A stretch of 64,000 nucleotides of DNA, from contig OX031064.1 in assembly GCA_943736015.1 (NCBI GenBank), forward strand, positions 36,507,361 through 36,571,360. The letters run 5' to 3'. Shown here in pieces: positions 1-10,443 of this stretch. Positions within the stretch are counted from its first letter, which is position 1, and every line of letters begins with the position of its first letter. The notes under the pieces are model-generated. The model worked only from the letters and a program-made list of their open reading frames with translations. It made no database searches and was not told the origin of the DNA. The DNA is from Tridacna crocea (Eukaryota; Mollusca; Bivalvia; Cardiida; Cardiidae). The translations under genes and the position numbers were made by a program.

Positions 1-272
1 GATAGCCAGTGCGCCTTTTTCTTATAGTAATTCAAAGCCTAGCCGATACAAAAGAGTAACGGTTGACTAGAACGGCATAAGTTATCACAAGTGTTTATTT
101 TATTATGAAACAACTCGGGTACTGAGGCGTCTCCTTGTCGTAACCTTTACAATATATTTTGGCGACTTATAACACATTCACTGAATTAACTCATTACCTC
201 CCGAAAAAAATTCAAGTGTTACAAGAACAACAATCTTTCCAAAGTGAAGAAAAATAGAGACCTAGACCCGGA

Positions 273-440
273 TTGAGGGGCCTATGCCTTTTTCACGACA
301 AGGCACCTGCTCACAAGTCTGAAACTGTTCAGCATTTCCTGGAAACAGAAAAGGTGGTACACCTTTCTAATCCACTCCATTCTCCTGAACTTACTCAATG
401 CGATTTTTGTGGTATTTGTCGAAGACAATACCACTATGAG
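273..440 (+). pseudogene. Mariner-type transposase relic, C-terminal catalytic part
   Basis: This is a remnant of a mariner-family (DD34D) cut-and-paste transposase. The frame reads LFHDKAPAHKSETVQHFLE and then HSPELTQCDF, which matches the mariner pattern HDNAPAH...PYSPDLAPCDF. The Asp codons lie at 297-299 and 402-404 with 34 residues between them, the diagnostic mariner spacing. There is no ATG and no upstream catalytic Asp. The bases before it do not give a continuous N-terminal part, and the frame decays after CDF. I infer an old, 5'-degraded copy. Its terminal repeats are not visible and the left part may lie outside the window. Confidence 0.8.
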
Positions 441-794
441 TTCAAGATTGAATTTTGATCATCATGTATCTTATTTTGTGCAAAGCCGAGGGAAATAAAC
501 TCGGTTAAACTCATTTTTCTCAGTCAAATGAGGTTTTCCGTGGCACTCAGATATGTAATTTAAAAATGGCATATTGAAATACATGGGGCTAAGCCATCGA
601 TCGTCGAGATACTTATTTTTGATCGAAACTAGCTTCTCTCGCTCAATTGGTGCAATGATACAAATTTGCCAACTGACCCTGGGCTTTTTCGTTTCAAAAC
701 CAATTCGTTCCATGGCTTGTTCGTCCTATAATTGCGCGCAACTCCATTTGATTGCTCATGAATATTTATAGACCGAAGTAATTTATTGTAATAT
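441..794. other. No recognisable feature
   Basis: Open frames of 65-80 codons occur on both strands here but resemble nothing I know and have no supporting context. I see no inverted repeat or family match. Confidence 0.4.
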
Positions 795-1060
795 TGGAAA
801 TTAAATGTAAAAGGCTAAAGATATTTCAAAATTATAGTTTTAAGGTACATGAGTACTCTCCTTTCAACCGATAAGGTATTCATTTGCTTAGTGGGTTGAC
901 TTTTAAGCCAGTATTTGAACAATATGTCTCTTTTTCTTTCAAAATATTAATTCCACACAATGGGTTTCCTTGACAAATACCACTTCAGCGTTCTCAACGC
1001 TTTGATTTTCTATGTTTCCATGTTTTCCATCTTTTAAATATTGAGAAAAAACTCTCTGGA
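795..1060. repeat. Diverged dispersed repeat, partner of 32295-32650
   Basis: Several blocks match the second site in order: AAAGATAT...ATAGTTTT, CCTTTCAACC, GGTATTCATTTGC, GGTTGACTTT, and CACAATGGGTT followed by ACCAC.TCAGCGTT. The partner has about 100 extra bases between the first two blocks. No transposon ends were identified, so the class is unknown. Confidence 0.6.
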
Positions 1061-1087
1061 CGTCTATGTGACTATAAATGGCCGTCA

Positions 1088-1126
1088 AAGGGTCGTCAAA
1101 AGTAGGAATTGAGTGGTAAAGTATTA
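1088..1126 (-). repeat. Family A end fragment
   Basis: GGGTCGTCAAAAGTAGGAATTGAGTGGTAAAG is the outer end of a family A element in reverse orientation. The hairpin and the other end are missing. Confidence 0.55.
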
Positions 1127-2424
1127 GAGAGGTTGGAAAGGGAGCAATCATGTTTGACAAGACATTGCTTTTTACTAACTTTAGATTTATACGCGTTTAA
1201 TATTTCTGTCAGCTACAACCCTTTTCTGTAAATGATGGTCCACTGTGTATTTGTATAAGTTTTGTTATGTTAAAGTTAGCCTTTTTAATCGGTTACAATG
1301 TGCATTTCAATTTAATTTGTATAAAATGAGATTAGAAATTCCCTTTGGGGCATCCAGGGAAAAATTCGAAACTTATTTTCAAATTGTCACTAATGCTTTT
1401 TAAACGAGCATGTTGTTAAATTAAAGCAATAACCACTCTGGCACAGTAACTCATACTCAAGAGGGCAAGCGAGAGCGATTTAGGGGATCAATAAAAAGCT
1501 ATGACCATAGAGAGCGAGAGAGCGGGAGAGAGACAGAAGGGGGAAGATATCAATATTAAAGCATTTTCTGTCAAATGAAACGAGGCACCACAATGAATGA
1601 GCCTTTATTGACAATCAAAACGCTTTCTACAGAAAAAAAACTTGTTTGTCCCTGTTTCCGAAACTATGAACTCTGGTAATGTTATGCAAACTATTACGAA
1701 AACTATTACGCGTAGCCCAAATAGCTTGCAAAAATATATCATATAACTAATAAACCAAAACAGATATTACCAGTGCGTAGGTTCACACCTTGAACAATAA
1801 ACAAGTGAAAAAACAGCATCATTAATTCATTGCGTCCGAAACAAGACCCGCAAAATCTAATCTTATTATTGATATTTTACAGGGCTCCATCAACACCATT
1901 CAGTTTCTTTTACTCAATTAAACAATCGAAAAAAGACGCATTACTCACGGTGGTCACAGGGTCTCCTGATAGAAATCTTTTCTGTAACTACAGTTAAACC
2001 AACATTATTTGAAAATACTTTATTACAGGGTAAATTGGCTGAAATGGAAACGCTAGTCTGCTACATAAATGGACATCGACTTAGATCGAACATTTAGGTT
2101 TGTAATATGTTAACAAAAAATGTACGGAAATCGAAATATATTTATATATATTCTGAGGTAGTTCCATATCCGGCTGTATAGAAAGTCGAGTATTTACATT
2201 TTACGTGATATTGCATGCATGTCGTAAAAACGTTAATGAACTATGATCGTCTTTGCCCCACACCAAAGGACTTGAGGACTTGACTACTTGAGCAAGTTGA
2301 AAGAATTTGTAAGCAACAAATTAACGCAGCTGAGACAGAGAGATAGAGAGAGAGAGAGGTGATAGGAAGAAACAACAAAATGGTAGACTTATGATACCGA
2401 CAGACACACAGGTAGACCGACATA
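1127..2424. other. Non-coding stretch with purine-rich runs
   Basis: No gene or family member is recognised. The only local features are a GA-rich purine run at about 1495-1550 and a GA dinucleotide run at about 2335-2360. Confidence 0.45.
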
Positions 2425-2523
2425 TACTATTGGAAGAAAGTTTAGCAAGTTCGGAAAAGATTGATCCTCAGAGAAGAAGTACACACAAAAGCCTAACATG
2501 AAGTAGCGGTTTTGACTAAGCAT

Positions 2524-2830
2524 TGTTGGACCGAACTATGGGGTTGACCGAACTATGGGGTTGAACCCCAAAGTTCGTACGAACTTTGGGGTTGAATATT
2601 TTCAACCCCATACTTCGGTCGGATACCCCATGTTATGCACCATCGGACCGAACTTTGGGGTTGAACACCATAGTTCGTACGAACTTTGGGGTTGAAAATT
2701 TTCAACCCCATAGTTCGGTCGGATACCCCATGTTATGCACTATCGGACCGAACTTTGGGGTTGAACACCATAGTTCGTACGAACTTTGGGGTTGAAAATT
2801 TTCAACGTCATAGTTTGGCTTGAAACATTT
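2524..2830. repeat. Left arm: tandem repeat with exact 100-bp period
   Basis: The palindrome GTTCGTACGAAC starts at 2573, 2673 and 2773, so the period is exactly 100 bp. Each unit also holds the palindrome TTGAAAATTTTCAA and the words ACTTTGGGGTTGAA and GGTCGGATACCCCATG. Confidence 0.9.
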
Positions 2831-2860
2831 ATCATCATCATCAGCAGCAGCAGCAGCAGC
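2831..2860. repeat. CAT/CAG microsatellite
   Basis: An (ATC)n run passes into (CAG)n. It borders the left arm, and GAT triplets border the right arm. Confidence 0.85.
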
Positions 2861-3136
2861 ATATAATCATTATCATTGTCAGATGCAGATATACACAGAT
2901 ATGAAAATCAGGATTGATTTAGATTTATATTGTCTTGAAAGAGTATTTTATTCCGACTTTGTCTGAAAAAAAAATTGGTTGGTCGATGTCTCCGCTGCCG
3001 AAAATCCAAGGATATTCAGTTCTAATTATCAGAACATACAGGTAAAAGCTGGCCTTTAATCATCGTGTCAGAATGTAAATGACGCGATCTTTTGCTAAAT
3101 AAAGCATCTTAAATGATGATGATAATGGTGATGATG

Positions 3137-3395
3137 CATCCTCGGATACCCCGGGGTCTCCGTATTTGCTACGCTACATCGACCCCTGGGACAATTAACT
3201 GAATTTCCCTCGCTTTACCGCTGGCCGAATGCTGGCTTTTCATTGGTTCCATCATCATTTTGTGATGGGCGAGTGGACTGTACGCTATGACGTTTCGTAT
3301 CGATTTTCGGCGGCTGATTCAAAGTTTTATTAGTCAATTGTCCCAGAGGTCGATGTAGCGTAGCAAATAGGGAGACCCCGGGGTATCCGAGGATG
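3137..3395 (+). mobile_element. Family J, 259-bp non-autonomous element, 9-bp target duplication
   Basis: Terminal inverted repeats of about 60 bp begin CATCCTCGGATACCCCGGGG and end in CCGAGGATG. GTGATGATG flanks both sides (3128-3136 and 3396-3404). Because it lies in a GAT array, that duplication alone is weak, but the second copy at 43342-43600 has the same length and an unambiguous 9-bp duplication. A 9-bp duplication fits Mutator-like or Merlin transposases. There is no coding capacity. Confidence 0.88.
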
Positions 3396-3486
3396 GTGAT
3401 GATGATGATGATGATGACGACGACGATGGTGATGATGATGATAATGATAATAATGATGATGATGATGATGATGACGACGATGATGG

Positions 3487-3518
<32 letters not shown>
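3396..3518. repeat. GAT/GAC microsatellite
   Basis: About 120 bp of GAT triplets are interrupted by GAC and GGT. On the minus strand they produce a meaningless poly-Ile open frame. The array also continues on the left side of the J element at 3113-3136, so J inserted into it. Confidence 0.9.
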
Positions 3519-3530
3519 AATTGACGGGAT

Positions 3531-3736
3531 GATGTTTCAAGCCAAACTATGACGTTGAAAATTTTCAACCCCAAAGTTCGTACGAACTTTGGGGTTCAAC
3601 CCCAAAGTTCGGTCCGATAGTGCATAACATGGGGTATCCGACCGAACTATGGGGTTGAAAATTTTCAACCCCAAAGTTCGTACGAACTTTGGGGTTCAAC
3701 CCCATAGTTCGGTCAACCCCATAGTTCGGTCCAACA
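3531..3736. repeat. Right arm of the foldback element, one tandem unit shorter
   Basis: This is the reverse complement of the left arm, including GTTCGTACGAAC and TTGAAAATTTTCAA, but with about two units where the left arm has about three. Confidence 0.88.
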
Positions 3737-3849
3737 AAGCATTCAAATTGCTGTTCATACCTGTGAAATTCATTCCATAACTCTGCGGTGTTAATTTGTT
3801 GTCTAGCGTTAAATGGCATAGGGGTCAGGTGTGAAAAATTTAGTGAAAA

Positions 3850-4867
3850 TCAGTATCGCGTATTCCCACCATTAGCAGCCAGGACAGCCATACAACGCCG
3901 TCTCATGCTGCAAACAAACTTCCTGATAACACGAAGAGGAATTCTACCCCATTCATATTGAAGAGCACGTTCAAGGTCACGCACATTGTGGACGTCACGG
4001 TTTTCTCTTACCTGCCGACCTAACTGGTCCCAAAGATGTTCTATTGGTGACAGGTCGGGGGATCTTGCAGGCCAAGGAAGCACGCGCACGTTATTGAAAC
4101 GTAAAACATTCTGCGTGTGCCGTGCAGTATGAGGGCGTGCATTATGCTGAAAAATCCCTACGTTATGCTGTTGCATGAAAGGCACAACAACAGGCTGGAT
4201 AATTTCATTGCAATACCTTTGTGATGTAAGGTTGCCAGCAACTGTAACAATGTGTTTTACCATCATAGTAAATTCCAGCCCAAACCATGACGCTGCCCCC
4301 ACCGTAACGGTCTCTCTGGATGACGTTATTTGGATCGAGCCTTTCGCCTCTTCTTCGCCAAGCACGAACCCTGCATTCGGCATAAGACACGTTAAAGCGT
4401 GATTCATCTGTAAATAGGACGTCATTCCATTGCCTGCGAGTCCATTGACGATGGTTGTGAACCCACTGGCGCCTTGCCTGTCGATGTCTCAATGTCAGTG
4501 GAATACCAACGTAAGGTCGGTATGCCCTAAGTCGAGCATCACGGAGTCTGTTCCTGACAGTTCTGTCACACACTCTTGTCCCTGTGGCATTCCGGAGTAG
4601 GCGTGTTAATTTCCGGCTTGACAGAAATCTGTTATGCCTTGAAGTTGTTGTGATATACCGGTCCTCGCGTGGCGTCGTTTTACGAGGTCTTCCAGATCTG
4701 GGTCGATCCGTGACAGCCCCAGTCACTTGAAATCTGTTCCGTAGGCGACCTATCGTCGACTCGTGCCGATTGAAATGCCGAGCGACGTCTCGTTGTGACA
4801 TGCTAGCTTGAAGCATACCAATTGCTCTCTGACGTTGTTCTAACGTCATCCCTGGGCGCCTTCCCAT
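3850..4867 (-). pseudogene. Tc1-like (DD34E) transposase, frameshifted and lacking the second catalytic Asp
   Basis: The protein would bind the terminal repeats of its transposon in the nucleus and cut and rejoin DNA at TA. The ATG at 4867 starts MGRRPGMTLEQRQRAIGM. A first helix-turn-helix covers about residues 7-45, a GRPR motif is at 59-62, and a second helix-turn-helix covers about 70-115. The first catalytic Asp is residue 154 in LFTDESRF, followed by GGGSVMVWAG at 189-198. Around 4245-4255 the frame shifts; the continuation HIVTVAGN runs on in the next frame to the stop near 3850. The catalytic Glu is present in SPIEHLWD. The expected DNARPH motif reads QHNARPH, and comparison with the family suggests a codon is missing at 4143/4144. 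Both lesions mark a dead copy. The 3' UTR is split by the foldback insertion. Confidence 0.93.
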
Positions 4868-5196
4868 GGTTACTTTTGAATAATTGTTGTCAGGTTATTT
4901 GACTACGCTTATAAAGCTGTGCTATCAATTGTTTTGCAACTTGCAAAGAAATATTGAATTTGCTGTACGCATGCCGCACGCGGTTTTCGCTAACTTGGAT
5001 TTTGTGCGATTTGCCCGCTTGCCAGTTTACACACACAGTTTAAGTGTAATGTGTATCGCTTAGGACAACTTAATAGCATAAAACAATGTTCATTTCATTA
5101 AGTTATATGAAAATATTAAATGGGTAAAAAAACTTGCTAAACTTTTTTCCAATAGTATATATAGATAACTTATTATAAGAAAAGCCGTTTCCATGT

Positions 5197-5407
5197 TTAA
5201 CCTCGAGGCTGCTAAGCACGACTCAATGACCTTTTGCGAACAGTGTAGATCAAGATCAGACTGCACAGAACGTGCAGTCTGATCTTTGATCTACACCGTC
5301 CGAAAAGGAGATATTTTCCCCCAAAAGATATTTTGGAATCGCATTATTCGAAATGTTACCAACTACTTTACAGTTTCATTTTATTTATTTAGCAGGACAA
5401 AGGTGAA
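5197..5407 (+). mobile_element. Family B MITE, first half of a B-A pair
   Basis: It begins at TTAA (5197-5200) and ends at TGAA (5404-5407), a decayed TTAA shared with the adjoining A copy. The centre is a hairpin: AGATCAAGATCAGACTGCAC, then AGAAC, then the complementary arm, then ACACCGTCCG. The end GCAGGACAAAGG matches the AGCAGGATAAGGG end seen in other copies. TTAA plus a terminal CC resembles piggyBac-derived MITEs; that class is inferred. Confidence 0.82.
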
Positions 5408-5632
5408 CCCTTTCCCAAACAATCCCTGGGTTTTACGGGTCTGGAATAGTAGCCTTTTGAAAACATTGTGGGAAAAGGAGAAAATGCTGGTAACCAGCAT
5501 TTTCTCCTTTTCCCACAATGTTTTCTACCCTATCATAGACTGAAATCATCTTTTCAGCAAGAACTGAAATGTCATCTGCAAATACTTTCAATTTGGTCTA
5601 GTCAAAAAGTTTGTCGTTTGGGAAAGGGTTAA
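5404..5632 (+). mobile_element. Family A MITE, CCCTTTCCCAAAC-end subfamily
   Basis: It is bounded by TGAA and TTAA (5629-5632), with inverted ends CCCTTTCCCAAAC and GTTTGGGAAAGGG. The hairpin at 5459-5525 has 32-nt arms (GAAAACATTGTGGGAAAAGG... ending in GCTGG) around a TAA loop. The outer halves contain GTCATCTGCAAATACTTTC, the family's second conserved block. Confidence 0.9.
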
Positions 5633-5892
5633 ATACAAGCCGACTGATTTATGGGTCATTACGGCCCAGTGTCTTAAAGTAATTACGTTTATATTTGCTA
5701 ATTGGTTCGTTAAATATTAACGTTCTGATTTTACCAGTATATAATAAAACGGGAGACTAAGTGTCATATTTCCTGCCATTGTGAATATTGATCTGGTTCC
5801 AAGACAAGTCCCTTGATCAGCCAAGACGGACTCTCGGCCAATCGGATATCAAGTTTTCAAATCTAGAATTTAATACTTAAATTTCATACTTG
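5633..5892. other. No recognisable feature
   Basis: AT-rich sequence without a family match. Confidence 0.4.
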
Positions 5893-6270
5893 AGGTAAGA
5901 CCTGCATGTGTAATGCACTTCCGGTGAACATGGGGCAAAAATTCTAATTGGTTAATAAATAAAGATAAATAAGGACTTATGCAGAAATAATATTTTTGCA
6001 TTTTCTAACCGATCAGAAATTCCGTTTATGTCTGTCTTGAAATTATCTTTTAATACTTTTGTTAGTTTTCTGAAAAGGGAGGTAATTACTGTCTCGTTTT
6101 GAATTGAAAATATGGTGGTTTTAGATTTATCAATAATACTTCAAAGAAAGAAAAAATGGAAAAAATGAATTGGTGAAAGTAGTTCAATAATACTCATTTT
6201 TAATTGTAGCTAATTTTGCAGGATGATATTTTAGTGTAAATAGCTGTTTCCCATTACACAGGTCTTACCT
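5893..6270 (-). mobile_element. Family M element, 378 bp
   Basis: Inverted ends read AGGTAAGACCTG at 5893 and CAGGTCTTACCT at 6270. Internal blocks such as AGGGAGGTAATTAC and AACCGATCAGAAATT are the reverse complement of those in the copies at 42564 and 52905, which fixes the family. Confidence 0.75.
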
Positions 6271-6590
6271 TAATGAAAAGATGGTTTGATGCAAAAAAAT
6301 AATGACCCTTGTCAGTCTTCATAGTCAGTGCAGGCCTGCGTCGAGACATTCTGACACTGAGTACATCTAGTTTTGTTGTTTGTCAAAGGATCTTTTTTCT
6401 CATGATCCCGCTTTTATGATACAGATTCTATAGACAAAATGGGTCTATATTATTAGTTCGCTACGACAACCTTAGTATAATGCATTATGGCATTAAACCT
6501 CCCTTTGCCAGCAAGATGCAGCATTGCTCAATTATATTTGAACCATTCTCTAGCAAAAGGGGGCTTCAAACAACTCCATGATACATGTTA
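6271..6590. other. No recognisable feature
   Basis: No open frame of note, no inverted repeat and no family match. Confidence 0.4.
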
Positions 6591-6819
6591 TTAACCCATT
6601 ACCACACAATCCCTACTTTTGACGCCCCTGAGAGAGAAGTCTTTAGAAAACATTGTGGGAAAAGGAGAAAATGCTGGTAACCAGCATTTTCTCCTTTTCC
6701 CACAATGTTTTCTACCCTTCACAAAACAAGTTTCAAATTTTCAGTCACTTTTATTTTGTCGACTGCAAATGCTTTCATTTTGGACCAGCCTAAAATATTG
6801 TCGTTTGGTAATGAATTAA
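6591..6819 (+). mobile_element. Family A MITE, complete
   Basis: TTAA lies on both sides, with ends CCCATTACCACACAATCCC and GTTTGGTAATGAA. The hairpin is at about 6646-6713. The ACTTTTGACGCCCCTGAGA block marks the main subfamily. Confidence 0.93.
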
Positions 6820-8969
6820 GCAAGTTACCACATAATCATGGATAGTTGGATACACAAAATGTTTCTTGTCTAACAACAGATGAACTATGAGGTTAAAGAC
6901 TCCTTGGATATACAGAAATTGGACCAAAAGCGAAAGTTTTAGGTCCAGGTCTGTCTTCGCGCACTTCGCAGGTGAACCTGGGTCGATAGTTTTCGTAGAT
7001 CTATGCATTAATCCATCTTTTATGGCTCATTTGGATTGTTATTAAAATAGGTCATCGGGTCACGTTAAGTCTTATTTTAATCTAGCCCAGGAAAATTTTA
7101 CTGGCAAAATGTCGCTTTCATCAATACTTTTTGGCTTTCCAAATAAACAGAAACTCGGCTTTCAATTGAAAACGTGTCAGCTTCGGGTACAGCTATGATG
7201 ACAAACTTGATCGCTTTTTGTTACTAGTTTAGACTACTTAGACAAAAACGTCTGTCCAAATAACTTGTAAATCGACTGGTCAAAGTCTCAGTAGCGTCAT
7301 GAAGTTGTAAACAATCTGTTTATAAAATAATAGTACATTCCATTTTTGCCATCTAAAGATATGGTGATTATTATGACCACGATATGTAAAGGTACAGTTC
7401 GCAAAAGTTCCATGCCGTCCGTGAAATCGACGTGCTTCTCCAGGCATTTTCGCTCACGTATACCATGGTAATTCAAGGCACTAACAGACACGTTTGAGTT
7501 TTCTTCGATTTTATATTGTGTATTGTGATGGGTTATCCAATATATTTTCGAGTTATAAACGATGAAAATTACATATATTTGACTTTACAGGGGCTTTGAG
7601 CATACCACAAAGGACCCTTACGGTAACGAAAAACATTTCGTTACCCATTAGAGCTAGATTTTGTCAGCCATGATGTGTCATCATGGTACATACACAAAGA
7701 AAAAATGTAATTTAAATACCCGCTGTACCAATGGTAGATCACGCATGATCACGTGGCCAGGCGAGACGACAAATGTTTTGCTTAGCCTAGAAGTTTTTCC
7801 AGATAACAAATGTAGATCACATGACGGCGTTTGTCTTTGAAAGAGTAGATAATTATTAACATTGTCAAAAATGAAGAAAAGCTGACTATGTCAGTTTTTT
7901 CCTTATCTTCTACAAAGCTTCTTCGTCAACTTTTTTTTTTAAATTGCAATTTTCAGGAAGAGAGTGGGTTTATTCAATTATTTAATGATTTACAATTAAT
8001 GCCACTATGCACAATGTGTGTCTAGACCCAGCATGGACAGAGGGCCTGACCAAATAAATGAAAAGTTTGCTTCGTTACTGTATTCTTTGTGGACAAAAAG
8101 AGGTTAAGAGATGTCTGTGAATGAAAACAAAAATGCTTTATCAACGCTAAAATCTGCTGTTTCGATATATGACAGGGAAAAAACATTGTCTTGAATTGTT
8201 TTACTAACATGTCAGATGTAATTCTCTTTGGTTATCCAAAATAGCTTGTTCAGTAATTGGTCACATGAAACACTTAGCCGCTAGCTGGTCTGTTTCTGTG
8301 AGAAAAACAAAAGCTATAAAAAAGAGCATAAATAATGCAAAAACTTTTACCTATTGGTTATGGACGTTGTAAACGGTGAAAAAACACTTGATTTTTTCGG
8401 CTAAACTTTATGACAATTGAAGTATTACTAAATGGTTAGGAATGTTCAAGGGAACTTGTGACTAAGGAAAAGCTACGGGCTGAGAGTATATATAGTCAAG
8501 TCTATTTCTAAAATCCGTTTCATATAGAAACAAACTAGTCACATTCAGAACATTAGATACCTTTGTAAAACGAATTTTCAACATATAAAATGAGGTTTAA
8601 TATGTGTTTAGGGAAAAGGTGACCTTGTAACGGAATGTACTTTACCCATATATCGGCTCTTTCTAACAGTTAAGAACCAGTGTGGATCACATGACTCTTG
8701 GACGGGGCTTGATAGGGGAATACCAATTTCCTCTACCCGTCTTCAAAATGCTTTCAACGTGAACAAGTAGGCCTATTAACATTTAGTTGTCCGGTAAAGT
8801 TTGAAATACAAATAAAAAGATTAAAAGTTGACTGACCATTTAAAAACGTATAAATCGCGTGATTAATAGACACTGCCAAAACGTGATCGGATTTATAGTT
8901 GTCCCAGGATAACCTAAACCATAGTGAAACATGGAACACTTCACAATACGGTAGTCAACACAATGAATA
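6820..8969. other. Long stretch without a recognised feature
   Basis: About 2.1 kb of AT-rich DNA. Only short hairpins are visible, such as GGTAACGAAA...TTTCGTTACC at 7622-7645 and CCATGATG...CATCATGG at 7669-7687. All open frames are below 85 codons and unconvincing. Confidence 0.45.
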
Positions 8970-9080
8970 AACACGCGCGACTTCATGGGCTTTTGCGGAT
9001 AGCGTAGATCAAAATCAGACTGCACAGAACGTGAAGTCTGATATTTGATCGACACTGTCCGATACAATGGGTTTTCTCCG
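8970..9080 (+). mobile_element. Family B fragment
   Basis: The hairpin core ATCAGACTGCACAGAACGTGAAG and GACACTGTCCG are present with mismatches. Neither TTAA end is recognisable. Confidence 0.65.
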
Positions 9081-9422
9081 ACGTACAATTATCTATATAT
9101 AGCAGCATAATGGTTCAAGTATACTACTCAACATTTGATAGGGATCATTTAGTAATTTCAATACAGGTATATGCTACAAAAATACATTTTTGCTTAAAAA
9201 AATTATTTCCCCAGATGGTTTATTTTATCAGCATAGCAATGAGGCATATCAAGAAACATACCTGATGCATGCCACACACACACATAAACTGAATCTAAGA
9301 TGGTGATCCCTAGCAAATTTTGAGTAGTATATTAGTAGAAATTTTAAGGTAATGACCACACTAGCACGTGTGGACGTCTATTGTTTCGCACACCACTTTT
9401 GAGGGGATGTGAAAAACAGACC
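9081..9422. other. No recognisable feature
   Basis: AT-rich, with no match to the families in this window. Confidence 0.35.
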
Positions 9423-9612
9423 AGAGCTCCAGATAAGAAGGAGTGATGGTATTTTCAATCCATTATTTCTCTTCCAAACCCTATGTTATGGGTACTCATT
9501 AGAATCGTCTGTATGAGACGATTCTAATGAGTACCCATAACATAGGGTCTAGTGGAGAATAATTAATATTTCCAATTTTGAAATCAAAATCACCGCCTCT
9601 ATCTGGAGCTCT
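9423..9612. mobile_element. Family G hairpin element, 190 bp
   Basis: Terminal inverted repeats are AGAGCTCCAGATA (9423) and TATCTGGAGCTCT (ends 9612). Inside is a perfect hairpin with 33-nt arms at 9478-9510 and 9516-9548 and a 5-base loop. A decayed second copy lies at 28081. Confidence 0.88.
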
Positions 9613-9960
9613 GACAGACAATGCTGAAGAAGTTTTCCCCTTTTTGCCTCAAGTTTCTATTCGGTAAGCCCAGTAAGCCAAAGCAAACATGGACAATAAT
9701 TCATGTTTTCGCAAATTATTTAAAGTAGCCCCCCGCACCCCTTTCCCCCCCCCTCCCACATCCCCAACGCCATAGCGTTTGTTTTACAAAGTGATTCTGA
9801 GTGCACATCAATTGATTATTTACATGCCTGACGAAAAAATTGCCGTTTGTCCGTATATCTGAAAACGGGCTTTAATTTCGCTTCTGACAGTATTTCAGTA
9901 GCATCATGACGACATCCATTGCCAGTCTGCTCCTTTAAAATCCCTTCCTAATGGATAACT
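9613..9960. other. Non-coding stretch with a C-rich tract
   Basis: The run CCCCCCGCACCCC and following C tracts at about 9729-9768 could form a G-quadruplex on the minus strand. Nothing else is recognised. Confidence 0.4.
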
Positions 9961-10443
9961 AGGGCCGTATTCCTTTCACCCGTTCTGGCACAATATTCTC
10001 TGTTCTGGGATGCTATTCTGGAATGTGCGAAAGGAATATTTCAGAACACAATACACTGTTCCGGAAGTATGTTCTGAATGGAGAATGTTCGGAACATTGT
10101 TCTAACCAAATCGAAATGAAAGTACATTGGCATGATGGCTGTTGCAAGAGCTACTATCTTACATGTGCTAGTCGGATATGCAGACTGGGAGTAGAGACGA
10201 GTCCACTCTGTCCCTATTTATTGCATTCATATCGTAAAAAACGACAATTGCAAAATTTGCCATGAAAAGTTGTCCGTCTTTCAGCCATCTTGAATTACCT
10301 AGCAACCGTTCAGCAGGTGCGCTACACTCGATTTATTTAGAACCGTCAGAACATGTTCTGAAGAACACGGCACAGTGTTCCGAAACACTCCCTTGCCCTA
10401 GAACATGTTTGGAGTGTTCGGGGTAACTAAAGGAATACGCCCT
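9961..10443. mobile_element. Family O, 483-bp TIR element with GTTCTG/CAGAAC motifs
   Basis: The ends are AGGGCCGTATTCCTTT and AAAGGAATACGCCCT. Inside both ends the words GTTCTG, GGAACA and GAACATGTT recur in both orientations, as transposase binding sites often do. The flanks GGATAACT and GGGTAACC match at 6 of 8 positions, which would suit an 8-bp hAT-type duplication, but that is uncertain. No transposase is encoded. Confidence 0.7.

Larger units (their letters stand above)
2524..3736. mobile_element. Foldback element with 100-bp tandem units in its arms
   Basis: Long inverted arms face each other: 2524-2830 begins TGTTGGACCGAACTATGG, and 3531-3736 ends with its complement. AAGCAT flanks both sides (2518-2523 and 3737-3742), a likely 6-bp target duplication. 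The element sits inside the 3' UTR of the Tc1 element and carries GAT microsatellites and a J element in its middle. No coding capacity is seen and I cannot assign a superfamily. Confidence 0.8.
2427..5155 (-). mobile_element. Tc1-like DNA transposon, complete ends, interrupted by a foldback element
   Basis: Both ends carry the same ~25-bp inverted terminal repeat: CTATTGGAAGAAAGTTTAGC from 2427 and its complement, with AAAAAAG in place of GAAG, ending at 5155. TA flanks both ends (2425-2426 and 5156-5157), the target duplication of the Tc1/mariner superfamily. Removing the 1213-bp insert at 2524-3736 and its 6-bp duplication leaves about 1.5 kb, the normal size of a Tc1 element. The transposase lies on the minus strand at 3850-4867 and is broken, so this copy cannot move by itself. 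Confidence 0.88.

Noticed and set aside
2586..2795. Repetitive 69-codon frame with GLN..RTNFGVE units
   Set aside because: The 100-bp period is not a multiple of three and the reading is a by-product of the tandem palindromes.
3215..3574. 119-codon minus-strand frame
   Set aside because: It is a poly-Ile reading of the GAT microsatellite and of the J element.
4175..4402. Plus-strand frame inside the Tc1 element
   Set aside because: It is the shadow of the minus-strand transposase.
5459..5525. Repeated hairpins as CRISPR repeats or bacterial terminators
   Set aside because: Spacing is irregular, each copy has its own TTAA-flanked ends, and the window is eukaryotic.
7669..7687. Small hairpin CCATGATG...CATCATGG
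   Set aside because: Too short to be distinguished from chance in AT-rich DNA.
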